From NCBI GenBank assembly GCA_016200915.1, contig JACQDV010000025.1:1-64000 (forward strand): a DNA stretch of 64,000 nt, in the 5' to 3' direction. A program made the translations under genes and the position numbers. The notes below the pieces were generated by a model. That model did no database searches, was not told where the DNA came from, and was given only the letters and a program-made list of their open reading frames with translations. The DNA is from Sphingobacteriales bacterium (GTDB lineage Bacteria; Bacteroidota; Bacteroidia; Chitinophagales; Chitinophagaceae). Positions 48,268 through 57,918 of this stretch are shown in pieces. Numbering within the stretch: position 1 is the first letter of the stretch; each line of letters opens with the position of its first letter.

Positions 48268-49080
48268 TTACCTTTTCCCCAACCAGAGCAACCCATCAAT
48301 CATCAGTTTATTTTGCATTTCACTGGAAAACTGGGAGGAGAGTTCTTTATTAGTGCCATGCTCATAGTCAATATCATTATGTCCCATGTTAATGTAGAGC
48401 ATACGGTATTTTTTATTCGTCCATACAACAGGGTAATAACCACTATGCCATATTTCATACAGCTTTGGCCCGGTGCCCAATGGAAAACTGGTAGAATCAA
48501 TGGACAATAAAATGTTGATGTCTTTATTTAAACGCAGATCTTTTTCCCAGCTATACCATTCATTAGCAGCTGAGCGGAAGGTGAGGGGCAAATGTTTGGT
48601 TGCAGCATGTGTACTGTCTTCCACCCGAAGTATGGCGGATGTTGGCCGCCAGGTATTGCCTTTATACTGACCGGCACCGATAAATTCATTATGATACCAA
48701 TCCCAGTTTTGCGGATAATCAGAAGGCGTTAAAGCAAACCCTGCAAAATGAAAACCCATCCAGCCGCCACCGTTGTCCATATATTTTTTAAAAGCGGTTC
48801 TTTGTTCCGGTGCTTCAGGTCTTGTATCTAAAAAAAGAATCACTTTATATTTTGAAAGCACCGTGTCATTTAACCGGCTCCAATCGTTAGTGGAATCAAA
48901 GATGAAGTTGTATTGCTTTGATGCATTATAAAACCATTTGTTGGCTTCATGCACAAAGCTGATGTGTGCAGCATCCTGTTTGGCGGTGAAGAAGGCGAGG
49001 ACTTTAAAGGGGTTGTTTTTTTGCTGGGCTGAGGCAGTGCTTAGTACTGCAAGTAAAATAATGGTGGTGATTGATTTCAT
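48268..49080 (-). CDS. Secreted ThuA-domain protein
   Basis: 270 residues with a signal peptide ending STASAQ. The ThuA fold, related to class I glutamine amidotransferases, begins FKVLAFFTAKQDAAHISFVH and continues through YKVILFLDTRPEAPEQRTAF and NGGGWMGFHFAG. ThuA proteins are linked to trehalose or other sugar use, but many Bacteroidetes copies are secreted and unassigned. No sugar-utilisation genes are adjacent. Confidence 0.85.
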   Translation of the reverse strand: MKSITTIILLAVLSTASAQQKNNPFKVLAFFTAKQDAAHISFVHEANKWFYNASKQYNFIFDSTNDWSRLNDTVLSKYKVILFLDTRPEAPEQRTAFKKYMDNGGGWMGFHFAGFALTPSDYPQNWDWYHNEFIGAGQYKGNTWRPTSAILRVEDSTHAATKHLPLTFRSAANEWYSWEKDLRLNKDINILLSIDSTSFPLGTGPKLYEIWHSGYYPVVWTNKKYRMLYINMGHNDIDYEHGTNKELSSQFSSEMQNKLMIDGLLWLGKR

Positions 49081-49175
49081 GTGGTATGAAATTACGATAA
49101 TGTTTAGTACAGCAGTTCCATCATCAATACCAGCACTTTCAGCAGATTACTACATTACCGCTATGCACAAAGCAA

Positions 49176-49313
49176 TGCTTCGTTCCTCGCAATGACGCTT
49201 TAGTGTGCACCGTCATTGCGAGACTTGCGTAGCTTGTCGTGGCAATCTGCTCTTGCAAAATTAAGTATGCTGCTATTCATACTGCAGATTGCTTCGTTCC
49301 TCGCAATGACGCT
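49176..49313. repeat. CGTCATTGCGAG-type palindromic repeat, three copies
   Basis: A 24-bp unit with core TTCCTCGCAATGACGC occurs identically at 49176-49199 and 49290-49313, with an inverted partner CGTCATTGCGAG ... GGCAATCTGC at 49211-49250. Direct and inverted copies can pair into long hairpins. The cluster fills the gap between the ThuA start and the LVIVD gene end. Confidence 0.85.
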
Positions 49314-49321
49314 CTACTTCA

Positions 49322-50575
49322 CTATTTCCTCGCTGCCAAAAAGCTTAAGCGGCGAACATTGTCAATATTACTGTAATCGTATTGATATAATCCATCATTA
49401 CAAACGATCATCATCTTTTTATCAAAAGTAATTACATCATAAGGCTGGTTGCTGCCTATCTTTTTCAACAATACCAGAGCAGACGGGTTGCTGGCATTAT
49501 ATATTTTCACTGCTGTTTCATCACACACAAAGAGCAGGTTACCATCTTTGCTTAGCCCTGTTGGTTTTGTTAGTTGATAAGTCTTAACCAGTTTGCTATT
49601 TGCAAGGTCATTAATATCTATCACATGCAGTTCATTGGCATCACCACCACAGCCATCACCGGCATGTAAGGTTACATACGCATAGTTATCATCAGCAATC
49701 ACGGGGTCGCAGGCACGGCTATGTGCAAACTGTCCTGCCGCTACCGGATGTTGCGGATCAGTAACGTCATACATAAACATGCCCACAGCAGAACCAAGAA
49801 ATAATTTACCCTTGAACGGGAATACCGTTTGCAAATCGAACCCGGCAAAAAAGCTGGTATCAACCTTAGGCGCAGCAGGATTGCTGATATCAACAATACC
49901 GAGCGAATGCATTTCGGTAATAGCATATAAATGATCCTCCATTAATACCATACTGGCCATAGAACCACTTGTACCGGTTGATTTAACTCCGGCTGCATTA
50001 GCAGTAAGCATTTCAAATGCACAAAAGTCGCACATGGGCGGATAGCGATTGTTCACTTCCACAACCGTATCTCTTTCTATCCAGTCAGCAACAATTTTAT
50101 CCCCGGCTTGCGTATTAAACCCATTCACATACATACGTCCCGTAAAAAAGTTTTCTACTTTACTTACAATAGTTGCATTGCGGGGATTAGTAATATCTAG
50201 TGCCAGCAGGTCGCTGTACATATCCGCATATAAAATATTCCCCTTCACGGCTACATCCAGGTTACCGGGAATAGCAAGAAAAGCGATCTGCACCGGCAGA
50301 GAAGGGTTACTGTTGTCAATGATGTGAATACCCTTGTTAAGATCATTCAGGAAAATATAATTGTCTTTGATATAGATTTTACCGGCTTTGGTTACTGCCT
50401 GGCTCTGGCTGCCGTTGATACTAGCCAACGCTGTTGCTTTAGAGCTGTAAACAGGTGTGTACAGTTTGATGGTTTTGGTAGTAATATTGCTGTTTTTCTT
50501 ACAAGCGATAGCGAAAATGGTAATGAACAAAACAGTTAAGAGGTGTGGTGTTATGAAGGATGTATTTTGTTTCAT
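49322..50575 (-). CDS. LVIVD-repeat lipoprotein (beta-propeller-like)
   Basis: 417 residues with lipobox FAIAC near residue 25. It contains repeated LVIVD-type units, each with a strand then a D-x-S/T-N-P turn: GIHIIDNSNPSLPV, LLALDITNPRNATI, LGIVDISNPAAPKV, MFMYDVTDPQHPVA, LHVIDINDLANSKL. Such repeats form a seven-bladed propeller used for binding at the cell surface. A cysteine pair (CDFCAF, about residue 183) might bind metal or form a disulfide. The ligand is unknown. Confidence 0.88.
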   Translation of the reverse strand: MKQNTSFITPHLLTVLFITIFAIACKKNSNITTKTIKLYTPVYSSKATALASINGSQSQAVTKAGKIYIKDNYIFLNDLNKGIHIIDNSNPSLPVQIAFLAIPGNLDVAVKGNILYADMYSDLLALDITNPRNATIVSKVENFFTGRMYVNGFNTQAGDKIVADWIERDTVVEVNNRYPPMCDFCAFEMLTANAAGVKSTGTSGSMASMVLMEDHLYAITEMHSLGIVDISNPAAPKVDTSFFAGFDLQTVFPFKGKLFLGSAVGMFMYDVTDPQHPVAAGQFAHSRACDPVIADDNYAYVTLHAGDGCGGDANELHVIDINDLANSKLVKTYQLTKPTGLSKDGNLLFVCDETAVKIYNASNPSALVLLKKIGSNQPYDVITFDKKMMIVCNDGLYQYDYSNIDNVRRLSFLAARK

Positions 50576-50663
50576 AAGCCTTTAGTTTTATAGGTTGACA
50601 GTGGGTTTATAACTACCGTTGCACCGGTTGGCAATTATTTTTCACCGGCATTGATGAAGCTGC

Positions 50664-50684
50664 AACTACAAACCACAAACCAAT
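50664..50684. repeat. Heptamer word repeat, AACCACA type
   Basis: Three words: AACTACA, AACCACA, AACCAAT, in the gap upstream of the small secreted protein gene. Confidence 0.65.
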
Positions 50685-50751
50685 TCTTTCTGCGGCTTTT
50701 TTGCACACCGGTGATTTTAGCAAGGAATTTGATATAGTTAAGGAAAAACCC

Positions 50752-51243
50752 ATGAAAAAATCCATCCTGCTTTCATTACTGGTAATGTCAACAGTAACAG
50801 GTTTTGCCCAGTTAAAAACTACTCCTGTATGCGGGGTATTTGAAGTAAATGTGTTAAAAGGATCGGTGAATGATGTGATGCCTAATTTTACTGCTGCAGA
50901 AATTAAAAAGAAACTTCCCTGCTTTACCAGTGAAGAACCGGAAGGTAAAGACAGTAAGTGTAATGGCGCCGTATTTTATAAAGACAGGGATGTAAGCTTC
51001 TATACTTTTAGAGATTATATTGTAATTGGTCCTGCCTTTAAAGGAAGAACCAATATGCCGGTGATTGGCACTAAACGCAACAGTCTTTTTAATAAGTTGG
51101 GGAATCCACAGTTAAAAGACCCTAAATGGGATGCTTATCAAACTCAATATGGCTGTTTGATATTGTATTATGATGCACAGAACAAAGTGAACCGGATCAT
51201 CATGTCAACCAAAGGAACAGATGAAATTGATTTGTGTCAATGA
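50752..51243 (+). CDS. Hypothetical small secreted protein
   Basis: About 163 residues from MKKSILLSLLVMSTVTGFAQ, whose signal peptide ends at FAQ. A further start at 50701 would add 17 residues before the signal peptide and is rejected. The mature protein has four cysteines and a C-terminal region (YQTQYGCLILYYDAQNKVNR) like proteins that read as a short repeat of beta strands. No family was recognised. Confidence 0.72.
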   Translation: MKKSILLSLLVMSTVTGFAQLKTTPVCGVFEVNVLKGSVNDVMPNFTAAEIKKKLPCFTSEEPEGKDSKCNGAVFYKDRDVSFYTFRDYIVIGPAFKGRTNMPVIGTKRNSLFNKLGNPQLKDPKWDAYQTQYGCLILYYDAQNKVNRIIMSTKGTDEIDLCQ

Positions 51244-51251
51244 TATGAGTG

Positions 51252-51272
51252 GTTTGTGGTTTATGGTTTGTA
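51252..51272. repeat. Heptamer word repeat, GTTTGTG type (inverse orientation)
   Basis: Words GTTTGTG, GTTTATG, GTTTGTA just after the small secreted protein gene, the reverse complement of the AACCACA type. With the tract at 50664 the gene is bracketed by the repeats in inverted orientation. Confidence 0.65.
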
Positions 51273-51412
51273 GTTGAAGAAAGTTCTAAATAATTTGATA
51301 TTAAAATGAAAACTTATTTTAAATGGTTATCATTTTTAAATTCACCTTCCACATAATTATAAAATTGAGTTATTGCGCAATTGTCACATTTTCACATTTG
51401 CTAATTGTCAAA

Positions 51413-52312
51413 TTAATTTTTATTGATCATCACCGATGTCATAGTTAAAGAACCTGCCACGGCTTTATCATTGAATAAAGAAACATTATCAGTTTCTTCT
51501 TTTAATGCCAGTGTATATAACAATGGTAAGTAATGTTCCGGTGTGGGAATAGATAATTGAAATGGTTTTCCCTGTGCATTATAATTGATTAATGAGGAGT
51601 GATCACCATTTAAAATAAAACGTTTCATTTTTTCACTTGCTTCCAATGCCCAGTCGTAACCATAATTATCAGCTTTTAATTTATCCCATGCCACCATGCC
51701 TAAATTATGTACCATATTACCACTGCCAACAATCAATACACCTTTATTACGAAGCGTTGCTAATTCTTTTGCGAGTTCATAATGATATTGTGGTGTTTGG
51801 TAATAATCTAAGCTCATTTGTATCACGGGCACATCTGCTTTTGGATATAAATGTTTGATTACACTCCACGCCCCATGATCCAATCCCCATTTATCATCCA
51901 ACCCAACTTCAGTTTTCTTCACTATTTCTTTTGTTTCTTTTGCTAAATCAGGACTGCCTGGTGCAGGATATTCCACTTTAAATAATGCTTCCGGAAATCC
52001 ACCAAAATCATGAATGGTGCGGGGATGCTCCATGGCTGTTACAAAAGTTCCTTTGGTTTCCCAGTGAGCGGATACACAAAGGATGGCATTAGGCTTTGGT
52101 ATCTCTTTGCTGATGTTACGGAAACCGGTTACAAATTCATTTTCTTCAATGGCATTCATCGGGCTGCCATGACCTAAAAACAATACCGGCATTCTATCCG
52201 TATTGCTTAAAGGCGAGGTCATCTTATTGAGTTCATTAAGTTTCATAGCTGCTCCTGCAAAAGGCACCGCTGCTAACGGTGCCATTGTTTTTATAAATTG
52301 TTTTCTGTTCAT
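51413..52312 (-). CDS. ygiD: DODA-type extradiol dioxygenase (YgiD family)
   Basis: 299 residues. Family motifs: FLGHGSPMNAI, LCVSAHWETKGTF and IVGSGNMVHNLG carry the metal-binding histidines of 4,5-DOPA extradiol dioxygenases. E. coli YgiD is a zinc-type member. This copy has an N-terminal extension MNRKQFIKTMAPLAAVPFAG like a Tat signal with RK in place of RR, suggesting possible export. Starts 1 bp after the ester cyclase gene stop, so they form an operon. Confidence 0.9.
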   Translation of the reverse strand: MNRKQFIKTMAPLAAVPFAGAAMKLNELNKMTSPLSNTDRMPVLFLGHGSPMNAIEENEFVTGFRNISKEIPKPNAILCVSAHWETKGTFVTAMEHPRTIHDFGGFPEALFKVEYPAPGSPDLAKETKEIVKKTEVGLDDKWGLDHGAWSVIKHLYPKADVPVIQMSLDYYQTPQYHYELAKELATLRNKGVLIVGSGNMVHNLGMVAWDKLKADNYGYDWALEASEKMKRFILNGDHSSLINYNAQGKPFQLSIPTPEHYLPLLYTLALKEETDNVSLFNDKAVAGSLTMTSVMINKN

Positions 52313-52313
52313 A

Positions 52314-52904
52314 TTACTTACCTAATCCTAATTGATTCATGTAAGTTTGGTTATCCCAATATAAAGATTCTTCAATCATCACACCATCTTTCCATATACC
52401 AATGGTAGCCATCGGAATTTTAAATGCCTTACCGGTTGGCTGAATGAATTTACCATTTCCAATCGGCATAGGGTTGGTAAAAGTTCCTTCCATAACACCG
52501 GTAACAGCTGTAAAGTTACCTGATCCAAAACGAATAGGGTGTTCTTTAATACGTGTATCGGGTGCATACACAAACATGGTTTTTAAATCTTCAATGTGTT
52601 TTTCAATTCCGGTGGTAAAATGTCCGTCGGGCCAGTTTACTTTAATGTCTTTGGCATGGCTCTCGTGTAATCTTGTCCATTCCTGGTTGGTGAATACAGT
52701 AAAGTCAAGCGTATCAAAAGTAACCAGGTTCTTTTCAATGGTTTCGTTGTTAGCAGTAAGTGTTTTGATCTGGTTACGCAGTGAATCAATTTCTGATTGA
52801 CTGGTTGCTGTGCTGCCACTGTTACAACTGCTGATAGTAAATAGTATAGCAGATAATATAATTGCTCCTGAGATTTTGAAAGAGGCTGTTCGCTTTTTCA
52901 TTGT
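52314..52904 (-). CDS. SnoaL-like ester cyclase lipoprotein
   Basis: 196 residues from MKKRTASFKISGAIILSAIL, with lipobox ISSC near residue 27. A short coiled-coil stretch (SEIDSLRNQIKTLTANNETI) precedes an NTF2/SnoaL fold (about 70-195) with DVK/WPDGHFTTGIEKHIEDLK and IWKDGVMIEESLYWDNQTYM. These proteins are usually small-molecule cyclases or isomerases, with many unassigned members. Together with the dioxygenase it may act on an aromatic product outside the cytoplasm. Confidence 0.85.
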   Translation of the reverse strand, partial: TMKKRTASFKISGAIILSAILFTISSCNSGSTATSQSEIDSLRNQIKTLTANNETIEKNLVTFDTLDFTVFTNQEWTRLHESHAKDIKVNWPDGHFTTGIEKHIEDLKTMFVYAPDTRIKEHPIRFGSGNFTAVTGVMEGTFTNPMPIGNGKFIQPTGKAFKIPMATIGIWKDGVMIEESLYWDNQTYMNQLGLGK

Positions 52905-52938
52905 GTTGTATTTAATTTTCATATTTGATTTGATAACA

Positions 52939-52946
52939 CAAAGGTC
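52939..52946 (-). promoter_or_regulatory. -7-like element GACCTTTG on the minus strand
   Basis: Plus-strand CAAAGGTC; one mismatch to TAnnTTTG, 34 bp before the ester cyclase start. It would drive the two-gene unit 52904 to 51413 independently of the AraC gene upstream. Confidence 0.4.
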
Positions 52947-53018
52947 CGCCAGGAATCAAAGCGGATGGTAACAGTTTTAGGAAAAGCTGTTGTAATTTTC
53001 GGAAAAAGGGGAGAAGTA

Positions 53019-53855
53019 TCAGGCTTTTTGCATCAGTTTACGCATCTCTTCCCTGAACTCTTTGGGTGTTTGTCCTGACTTCTTTTTAAAGACATTGGTG
53101 AAATAGGCTTTTTCTTTATAGCCAAGATCAAATCCTATTTCGGAGATGGTTTTATCGGTGGTAGTTAAAAGATTTTTTGCTTCCAGCAGTTTACGTGTTT
53201 CAATAATTTCAGATACACTTTGATGAACAATGTTCTGGCAGATGATATTGAGGTTACGGCTGCTCATAAATAATTTCTCTGCATAAAATTCAACTCCTTC
53301 GGGTCGGTGGAAATTGTTTTCCAGTAATTGTAAAAAGTTTTTGAATGAAGCACTTTGAGATTTAATCGAAGCATCTTCTTCGGGATGCTGCTTTTTTCTT
53401 TCAGATTCAATCATTATGAACAAAGTACTCAGCAGTTGTTTTATTACTGCATAATCGGGCGCCGCTTGTTGCATTTCCCCACTGATCATCTCACATAATG
53501 CTGCCAGTCTTTTAAAGCATAGATCATTGTTTAAAACAAGATTCGCATTATCATGATACCACGAATACAGTTGGAAAGTAGTTTCAGCAATAAACTCACT
53601 TTTAAAACGGATGACCCACAAAAAACATTTGCCTTGATTTACCAATGGTTTTACCCGATGTATTTTTCCTTTGGTAACAAAGCTTATAAAGGGAGCATCA
53701 AATACCGTTGTTTTAAAATCAATAAAATGTTCTAACTGACCTTCTGTACCGATGATCAGTTCTTCATAATCATGACCATGTGGATCGTTGAGTATGGTTT
53801 CAATTCGTTTTGCTTCAGTTGCATCAACGGAGAATATTTTGAATGTTTCTGTCAT
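53019..53855 (-). CDS. AraC family transcriptional regulator
   Basis: 278 residues. N-terminal cupin-like sensor (about 25-130) followed by the HTH pair: FYAEKLFMSSRNLNIICQNI and KTISEIGFDLGYKEKAYFTN ... GQTPKEFREEM. It begins 6 bp after the amidase gene stop and is followed, after 114 bp, by the ester cyclase and dioxygenase genes. It is likely to control one or both. Ligand unknown. Confidence 0.9.
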   Translation of the reverse strand: MTETFKIFSVDATEAKRIETILNDPHGHDYEELIIGTEGQLEHFIDFKTTVFDAPFISFVTKGKIHRVKPLVNQGKCFLWVIRFKSEFIAETTFQLYSWYHDNANLVLNNDLCFKRLAALCEMISGEMQQAAPDYAVIKQLLSTLFIMIESERKKQHPEEDASIKSQSASFKNFLQLLENNFHRPEGVEFYAEKLFMSSRNLNIICQNIVHQSVSEIIETRKLLEAKNLLTTTDKTISEIGFDLGYKEKAYFTNVFKKKSGQTPKEFREEMRKLMQKA

Positions 53856-53861
53856 TAATGA

Positions 53862-55484
53862 TTATCCTTTTAAAAACTTAGGTGCCTCTCTTTTCTTAGT
53901 TGCCTGTTCATACGCATAAGCAAACTTTATTATTTCACCTTCCTGGTAAGCACCTGCGATAAACGATAATCCAACAGGCAATTCATGTACTGTACCCATC
54001 GGTACGGTGATATGCGGATAACCGGCCATTGCAGCAGGCGGACAGAAATAAAAACCCGTATCATAATCACCATTGATCAAATCAATAAGATTAGCATAAC
54101 CAATACTGGTGCCGATAATACCATCTAATTTATCTTTTGCCATCATATCGTTAATGATCTTTCTGCAGCTGGTTGTTTTAGCAACCGCATCTTTATATTC
54201 TTTAGTATCGAGACCAGTTCTTACTTCACACATTTCTAATATTTCCTGTTTAAACCATGGCATAGCTTCGGCTTCATTCTTTTTATTAAAGTCAATGACA
54301 TCCATTAGTGTTTTAACAGGCGCATTGGCTTTGGCTAAATATTTATTTACGCCATCTTTAAATTCATATTGCAGTACGGTAAATTCTGCTTCTCCATTTT
54401 TTTCAACAGCTTTCATCAGTTCCACTTCAACAGTTTCTGCTCCTGATTTTTTTATTTGTTCAATGGCTTCTTTGTACAAAGCCACTACGTCAGGATGACC
54501 GGTTAAGAATTTTTTCTCTACACCAATTCGTTTTCCTTTCAATCCATTTGCATCTAAGAAAGTGGTATAATCTTTTTGTGCTTTGTCTTTGCTTTCATTC
54601 GTTACTGCATCATCAGCGTCCACGCCGGTTAATGCACTGAGTAATATTGCAGCATCTTTCACTGTTCTTGCCATTGGCCCTGCTGTATCCTGTGTGGCTG
54701 AAATAGGGATGATACCGCTTCGGCTCAAAAGACCTACCGTTGGTTTTATACCAACAACACCACAAAACGAAGAAGGCGCTATCACCGATCCATCCGTTTC
54801 AGTACCTATTGCAATCGCACATAAATTAGCTGATACGGCAGCACCGGAACCCGAACTGGAGCCACAGGCATTGCGGGTTAACATGATGGGATTTTTTGTT
54901 TGTCCGCCACGGCTGCTCCAGCCACTGGTGCTCCTTGTAGAACGGAAGTTGGCCCACTCACTTAAATTAGTTTTGCCTAATAACACTGCACCCGCTTCTC
55001 TTAATTTACCAATGATGAATGCATCTTTTGCCGCTTTATTACCAACCAAAGCCAACGCACCGGCTGTTGTCATCATTTTATCTCCGGTATTAATATTGTC
55101 TTTTATTAAAACAGGTATGCCATGTAAAGGTCCACGAAGTTTTCCTTCTTTTCGCTCCTTATCCATTGCCTCTGCTATTGATACAGCATCAGGATTTACT
55201 TCAATCACTGCATTAATCGCCGGGCCTGATTTATCAATAGCATCAATTCGTTTTAAATACATTTCAGTAATGGACTTAGAAGTGTAATCTCCACTTTTCA
55301 TCTTTTCCTGTAGCTGATCAATAGTGATTTCGTTCAACGCAAAATCATCTTTAAAAACATCATCACCAATGGCGGCGACTGTTTGCTTTTCTTTTTGATC
55401 GGCCGAATTGCAGGCGGCCGTAGTTAATGCAGCAACTGATAATCCTGTAAGTGAAGTGTTGCGTATAAAATTTCTCCTGTTCAT
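53862..55484 (-). CDS. Tat-exported amidase (amidase signature family)
   Basis: 540 residues from MNRRNFIRNTSLTGLSVAAL, a Tat-type signal with lipobox-like TAAC at residue 24-26. The Ser-cisSer-Lys catalytic triad is visible: K near residue 125 in PVLIKDNIN, the cis-Ser in GSSSGSGAAV (about 206) and the nucleophile region GTETDGSVIAPSSFCGVV. Full length for GatA/peptide amidases. It hydrolyses an amide of unknown type. It is followed immediately by an AraC regulator. Confidence 0.92.
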   Translation of the reverse strand: MNRRNFIRNTSLTGLSVAALTTAACNSADQKEKQTVAAIGDDVFKDDFALNEITIDQLQEKMKSGDYTSKSITEMYLKRIDAIDKSGPAINAVIEVNPDAVSIAEAMDKERKEGKLRGPLHGIPVLIKDNINTGDKMMTTAGALALVGNKAAKDAFIIGKLREAGAVLLGKTNLSEWANFRSTRSTSGWSSRGGQTKNPIMLTRNACGSSSGSGAAVSANLCAIAIGTETDGSVIAPSSFCGVVGIKPTVGLLSRSGIIPISATQDTAGPMARTVKDAAILLSALTGVDADDAVTNESKDKAQKDYTTFLDANGLKGKRIGVEKKFLTGHPDVVALYKEAIEQIKKSGAETVEVELMKAVEKNGEAEFTVLQYEFKDGVNKYLAKANAPVKTLMDVIDFNKKNEAEAMPWFKQEILEMCEVRTGLDTKEYKDAVAKTTSCRKIINDMMAKDKLDGIIGTSIGYANLIDLINGDYDTGFYFCPPAAMAGYPHITVPMGTVHELPVGLSFIAGAYQEGEIIKFAYAYEQATKKREAPKFLKG

Positions 55485-55593
55485 AGCAGTTAATTTACGA
55501 AGTATGAATTTAGTTATTTCTGAAATGGAATAAGGCTCCTGTTTAATCAAATCATTTTCCTATATTCATTTTTAATATCACCCAAACAACTGC

Positions 55594-57045
55594 ATGGCAA
55601 AACCACAATTAGCAAAAACAATTGGTCTGTACTCTGCCACCATGCTGGTAATAGGCAGTGTAATTGGCAGCAATATTTTTATGAAGCCGGCTACAATGGC
55701 GGCACAGCTTTGTTCTCCTTATCTCATTATCATTGTTTGGATAATGGCTGGTATTGTAAGTCTTTTTGGAGCAATGGCATTTGCTGAATTGGGTACCATG
55801 TTTCCTGAAACAGGAGGACAGTATGTGTATCTCCGTTATGCTTATGGTGATTTAATTGCCTATTTAAACGGATGGGGTGCTGTAGCAGTTGTTAATACTG
55901 CTGCGATTGCTGCTGCAGGATATGTATGTGCTTCTTATGCTGGTTATTTTATTCATCTGCCACCAATAAGCGCTGCTGCTGAGCATTCCATTGTGTGGCA
56001 TGTTCCGCTGATTGGAGATATTATGCCTTTGCAAAACTTCAGTGTAAAGATGCTGGCCATCCTGCTTATTTTAATTTTTACTGTTATCAATTATTTAAGT
56101 GTTAAGTATGGTAATGCATTGCAGTTTGTTTCTACCATTTTAAAAACAGCTGCTATTGCTTTACTTATTATTGGAATTTTATTTTCAGGTAAAGGTCATG
56201 TGTCCAACTTTTTTACGAATGCTCCCACATTTAATTTAGGTGGCTGGAAATTATTAGGTGCTTTTATGGCTGCTACCACCGGTGCGTTTGCTGCCTATGA
56301 TGGATGGAATAATTTGAATATGGTGGCAGGTGAAATAAAAAACCCCACCAAAAACATCAACAGAAGTTTAATTATTGGACTATGGGCATGTATATTAATT
56401 TATACATTGGTTACGCTTTCTTATATATATGTATTGCCGGTTGAAAAAATGGCGCAATCGCCACTTGTTGCCAGTGATGCCACCGCTGTAATTATGGGTA
56501 CAATTGGCGGAACGATCATAGCTGTGTTAATTATGCTTTCATCAATCAGTAATGTAAGTGTAAACCTGCTGGCCAATTCAAGAATGATATTTGCCATGAG
56601 TGAATCGAAACTATTTTTTGATTTTGCAGGCAAAGTTCATCCCCGTTTTAAAACACCGGGTAATTCCGTATTAATACTTGGTGTGTGGAGTTGTGTATTG
56701 GTATTAAGCGGATCATTTGATGTACTGGCAGATATGTTTGTTTTTATGAGCTGGGTGTTTTACGGATTGGTGATACTGGGATTATTTATATTAAGAAAAA
56801 AAATGCCAGATGCTGAACGACCATATAAAGCATGGGGTTATCCTGTTGTCCCATTATTCTTTCTTGCGTTTACAGCGGTTTATATTGTGAGTAATTTAAT
56901 TACTGATATTAATAATTACATGGAAGGGAAATCACATATCATTAACTCCGTATTCGGTATTATTCTTACAGTTATTGGCATTCCATTATATTATTATTTT
57001 AAGATACGGAACAAAAAAGCAGCAGCATCAGCTGAAGATCAATAA
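55594..57045 (+). CDS. APC family amino-acid permease
   Basis: 483 residues, about twelve TM segments. The first helix region TIGLYSATMLVIGSVIGSNI is the LeuT-fold APC substrate-binding loop (GSGI-like), followed by FGAMAFAELGTMFPETGGQY and the KYGNALQFVSTILKTAAIAL region. It belongs with the LAT/glutamate-antiporter branch. It imports or exchanges amino acids; which one is not clear. Divergent from the amidase by 109 bp. Confidence 0.9.
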   Translation: MAKPQLAKTIGLYSATMLVIGSVIGSNIFMKPATMAAQLCSPYLIIIVWIMAGIVSLFGAMAFAELGTMFPETGGQYVYLRYAYGDLIAYLNGWGAVAVVNTAAIAAAGYVCASYAGYFIHLPPISAAAEHSIVWHVPLIGDIMPLQNFSVKMLAILLILIFTVINYLSVKYGNALQFVSTILKTAAIALLIIGILFSGKGHVSNFFTNAPTFNLGGWKLLGAFMAATTGAFAAYDGWNNLNMVAGEIKNPTKNINRSLIIGLWACILIYTLVTLSYIYVLPVEKMAQSPLVASDATAVIMGTIGGTIIAVLIMLSSISNVSVNLLANSRMIFAMSESKLFFDFAGKVHPRFKTPGNSVLILGVWSCVLVLSGSFDVLADMFVFMSWVFYGLVILGLFILRKKMPDAERPYKAWGYPVVPLFFLAFTAVYIVSNLITDINNYMEGKSHIINSVFGIILTVIGIPLYYYFKIRNKKAAASAEDQ

Positions 57046-57156
57046 GAATAAGAATCAGAACATTAACAGGTTGTTGTATCACAATAAGCTGCTTTGGCTA
57101 AACGTTTGTAAGTTTAGAAAAGACCAGCATAGCTTGTCACTTTAACCCTGGGAAGC

Positions 57157-57164
57157 TATCTTTG
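57157..57164 (+). promoter_or_regulatory. -7 promoter element TATCTTTG
   Basis: Exact TAnnTTTG followed by CGG, 35 bp before the GTG start at 57200. Confidence 0.6.
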
Positions 57165-57199
57165 CGGCGGTTTAAAAATTACCAACTAAATGGAAGACG

Positions 57200-57886
57200 G
57201 TGCGGAACTATTTATTAATAGCTATCATACTACTTACGGCCACCAGTTGCGCTACATTAAAACCTGCTGATAAAGCGGCAGCAAAACCGGCGTCTTCCTC
57301 CCGTAAAATATCTTCTAATTCAGCTGCTTCTGTTAATCTTCAATTCATTAATGGAATAGAAATGAACCAGGAGAAGAAAACAACCGTTCACAATAAATCA
57401 GCGAATAATATTGTTCCGGCAGAATATAAAACGGTTTCTGCAAATGCTGCATTTGATATAGAAAGAGCATTGCCTATTCATTTTATATATGCTGCTAAAC
57501 TTGGCGTTGATGTGGAATCAATCACCAATTTTAAATTGTTTCAAACAATTGATGACTGGTGGGGTACTCCTTATCGCATGGGTGGCAGCACTAAAAACGG
57601 AATTGATTGCTCGGCATTTGTAAATACGCTGATGCTGGCAGTTTATGCAGTTAATCTTCCCCGTACATCAAGAGAGCAATATGAAACAGTTGCAAAGATT
57701 GATGATGCTGATTTAAGTGAAGGAGATTTGGTATTCTTTAATACAAGAGGAGGAATCTCACACGTAGGTGTTTATCTCGCCAATAATAAATTTGTTCATG
57801 CCTCCACCTCCGGAGGTGTTATGATCAGTGATTTGAATGAAGCTTACTGGAAAGCACGTTACAAGGGAGCGGGGAGGGTGAAGTAG
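57200..57886 (+). CDS. NlpC/P60 family cell-wall hydrolase lipoprotein (C40)
   Basis: 228 residues starting at GTG 57200; the nearby ATG at 57190 is in another frame. Lipobox TATSC near residue 18. After a linker of about 90 residues the NlpC/P60 domain has its catalytic cysteine in GIDCSAFVNTLML (about 136), the histidine in SHVGVYLANN (about 187) and the third polar residue in FVHASTSGG. It should cleave stem peptides of peptidoglycan. Confidence 0.9.
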   Translation: MRNYLLIAIILLTATSCATLKPADKAAAKPASSSRKISSNSAASVNLQFINGIEMNQEKKTTVHNKSANNIVPAEYKTVSANAAFDIERALPIHFIYAAKLGVDVESITNFKLFQTIDDWWGTPYRMGGSTKNGIDCSAFVNTLMLAVYAVNLPRTSREQYETVAKIDDADLSEGDLVFFNTRGGISHVGVYLANNKFVHASTSGGVMISDLNEAYWKARYKGAGRVK

Positions 57887-57918
57887 AGGTTAGGATTATT
57901 GATTACGGAGAAATTTTT

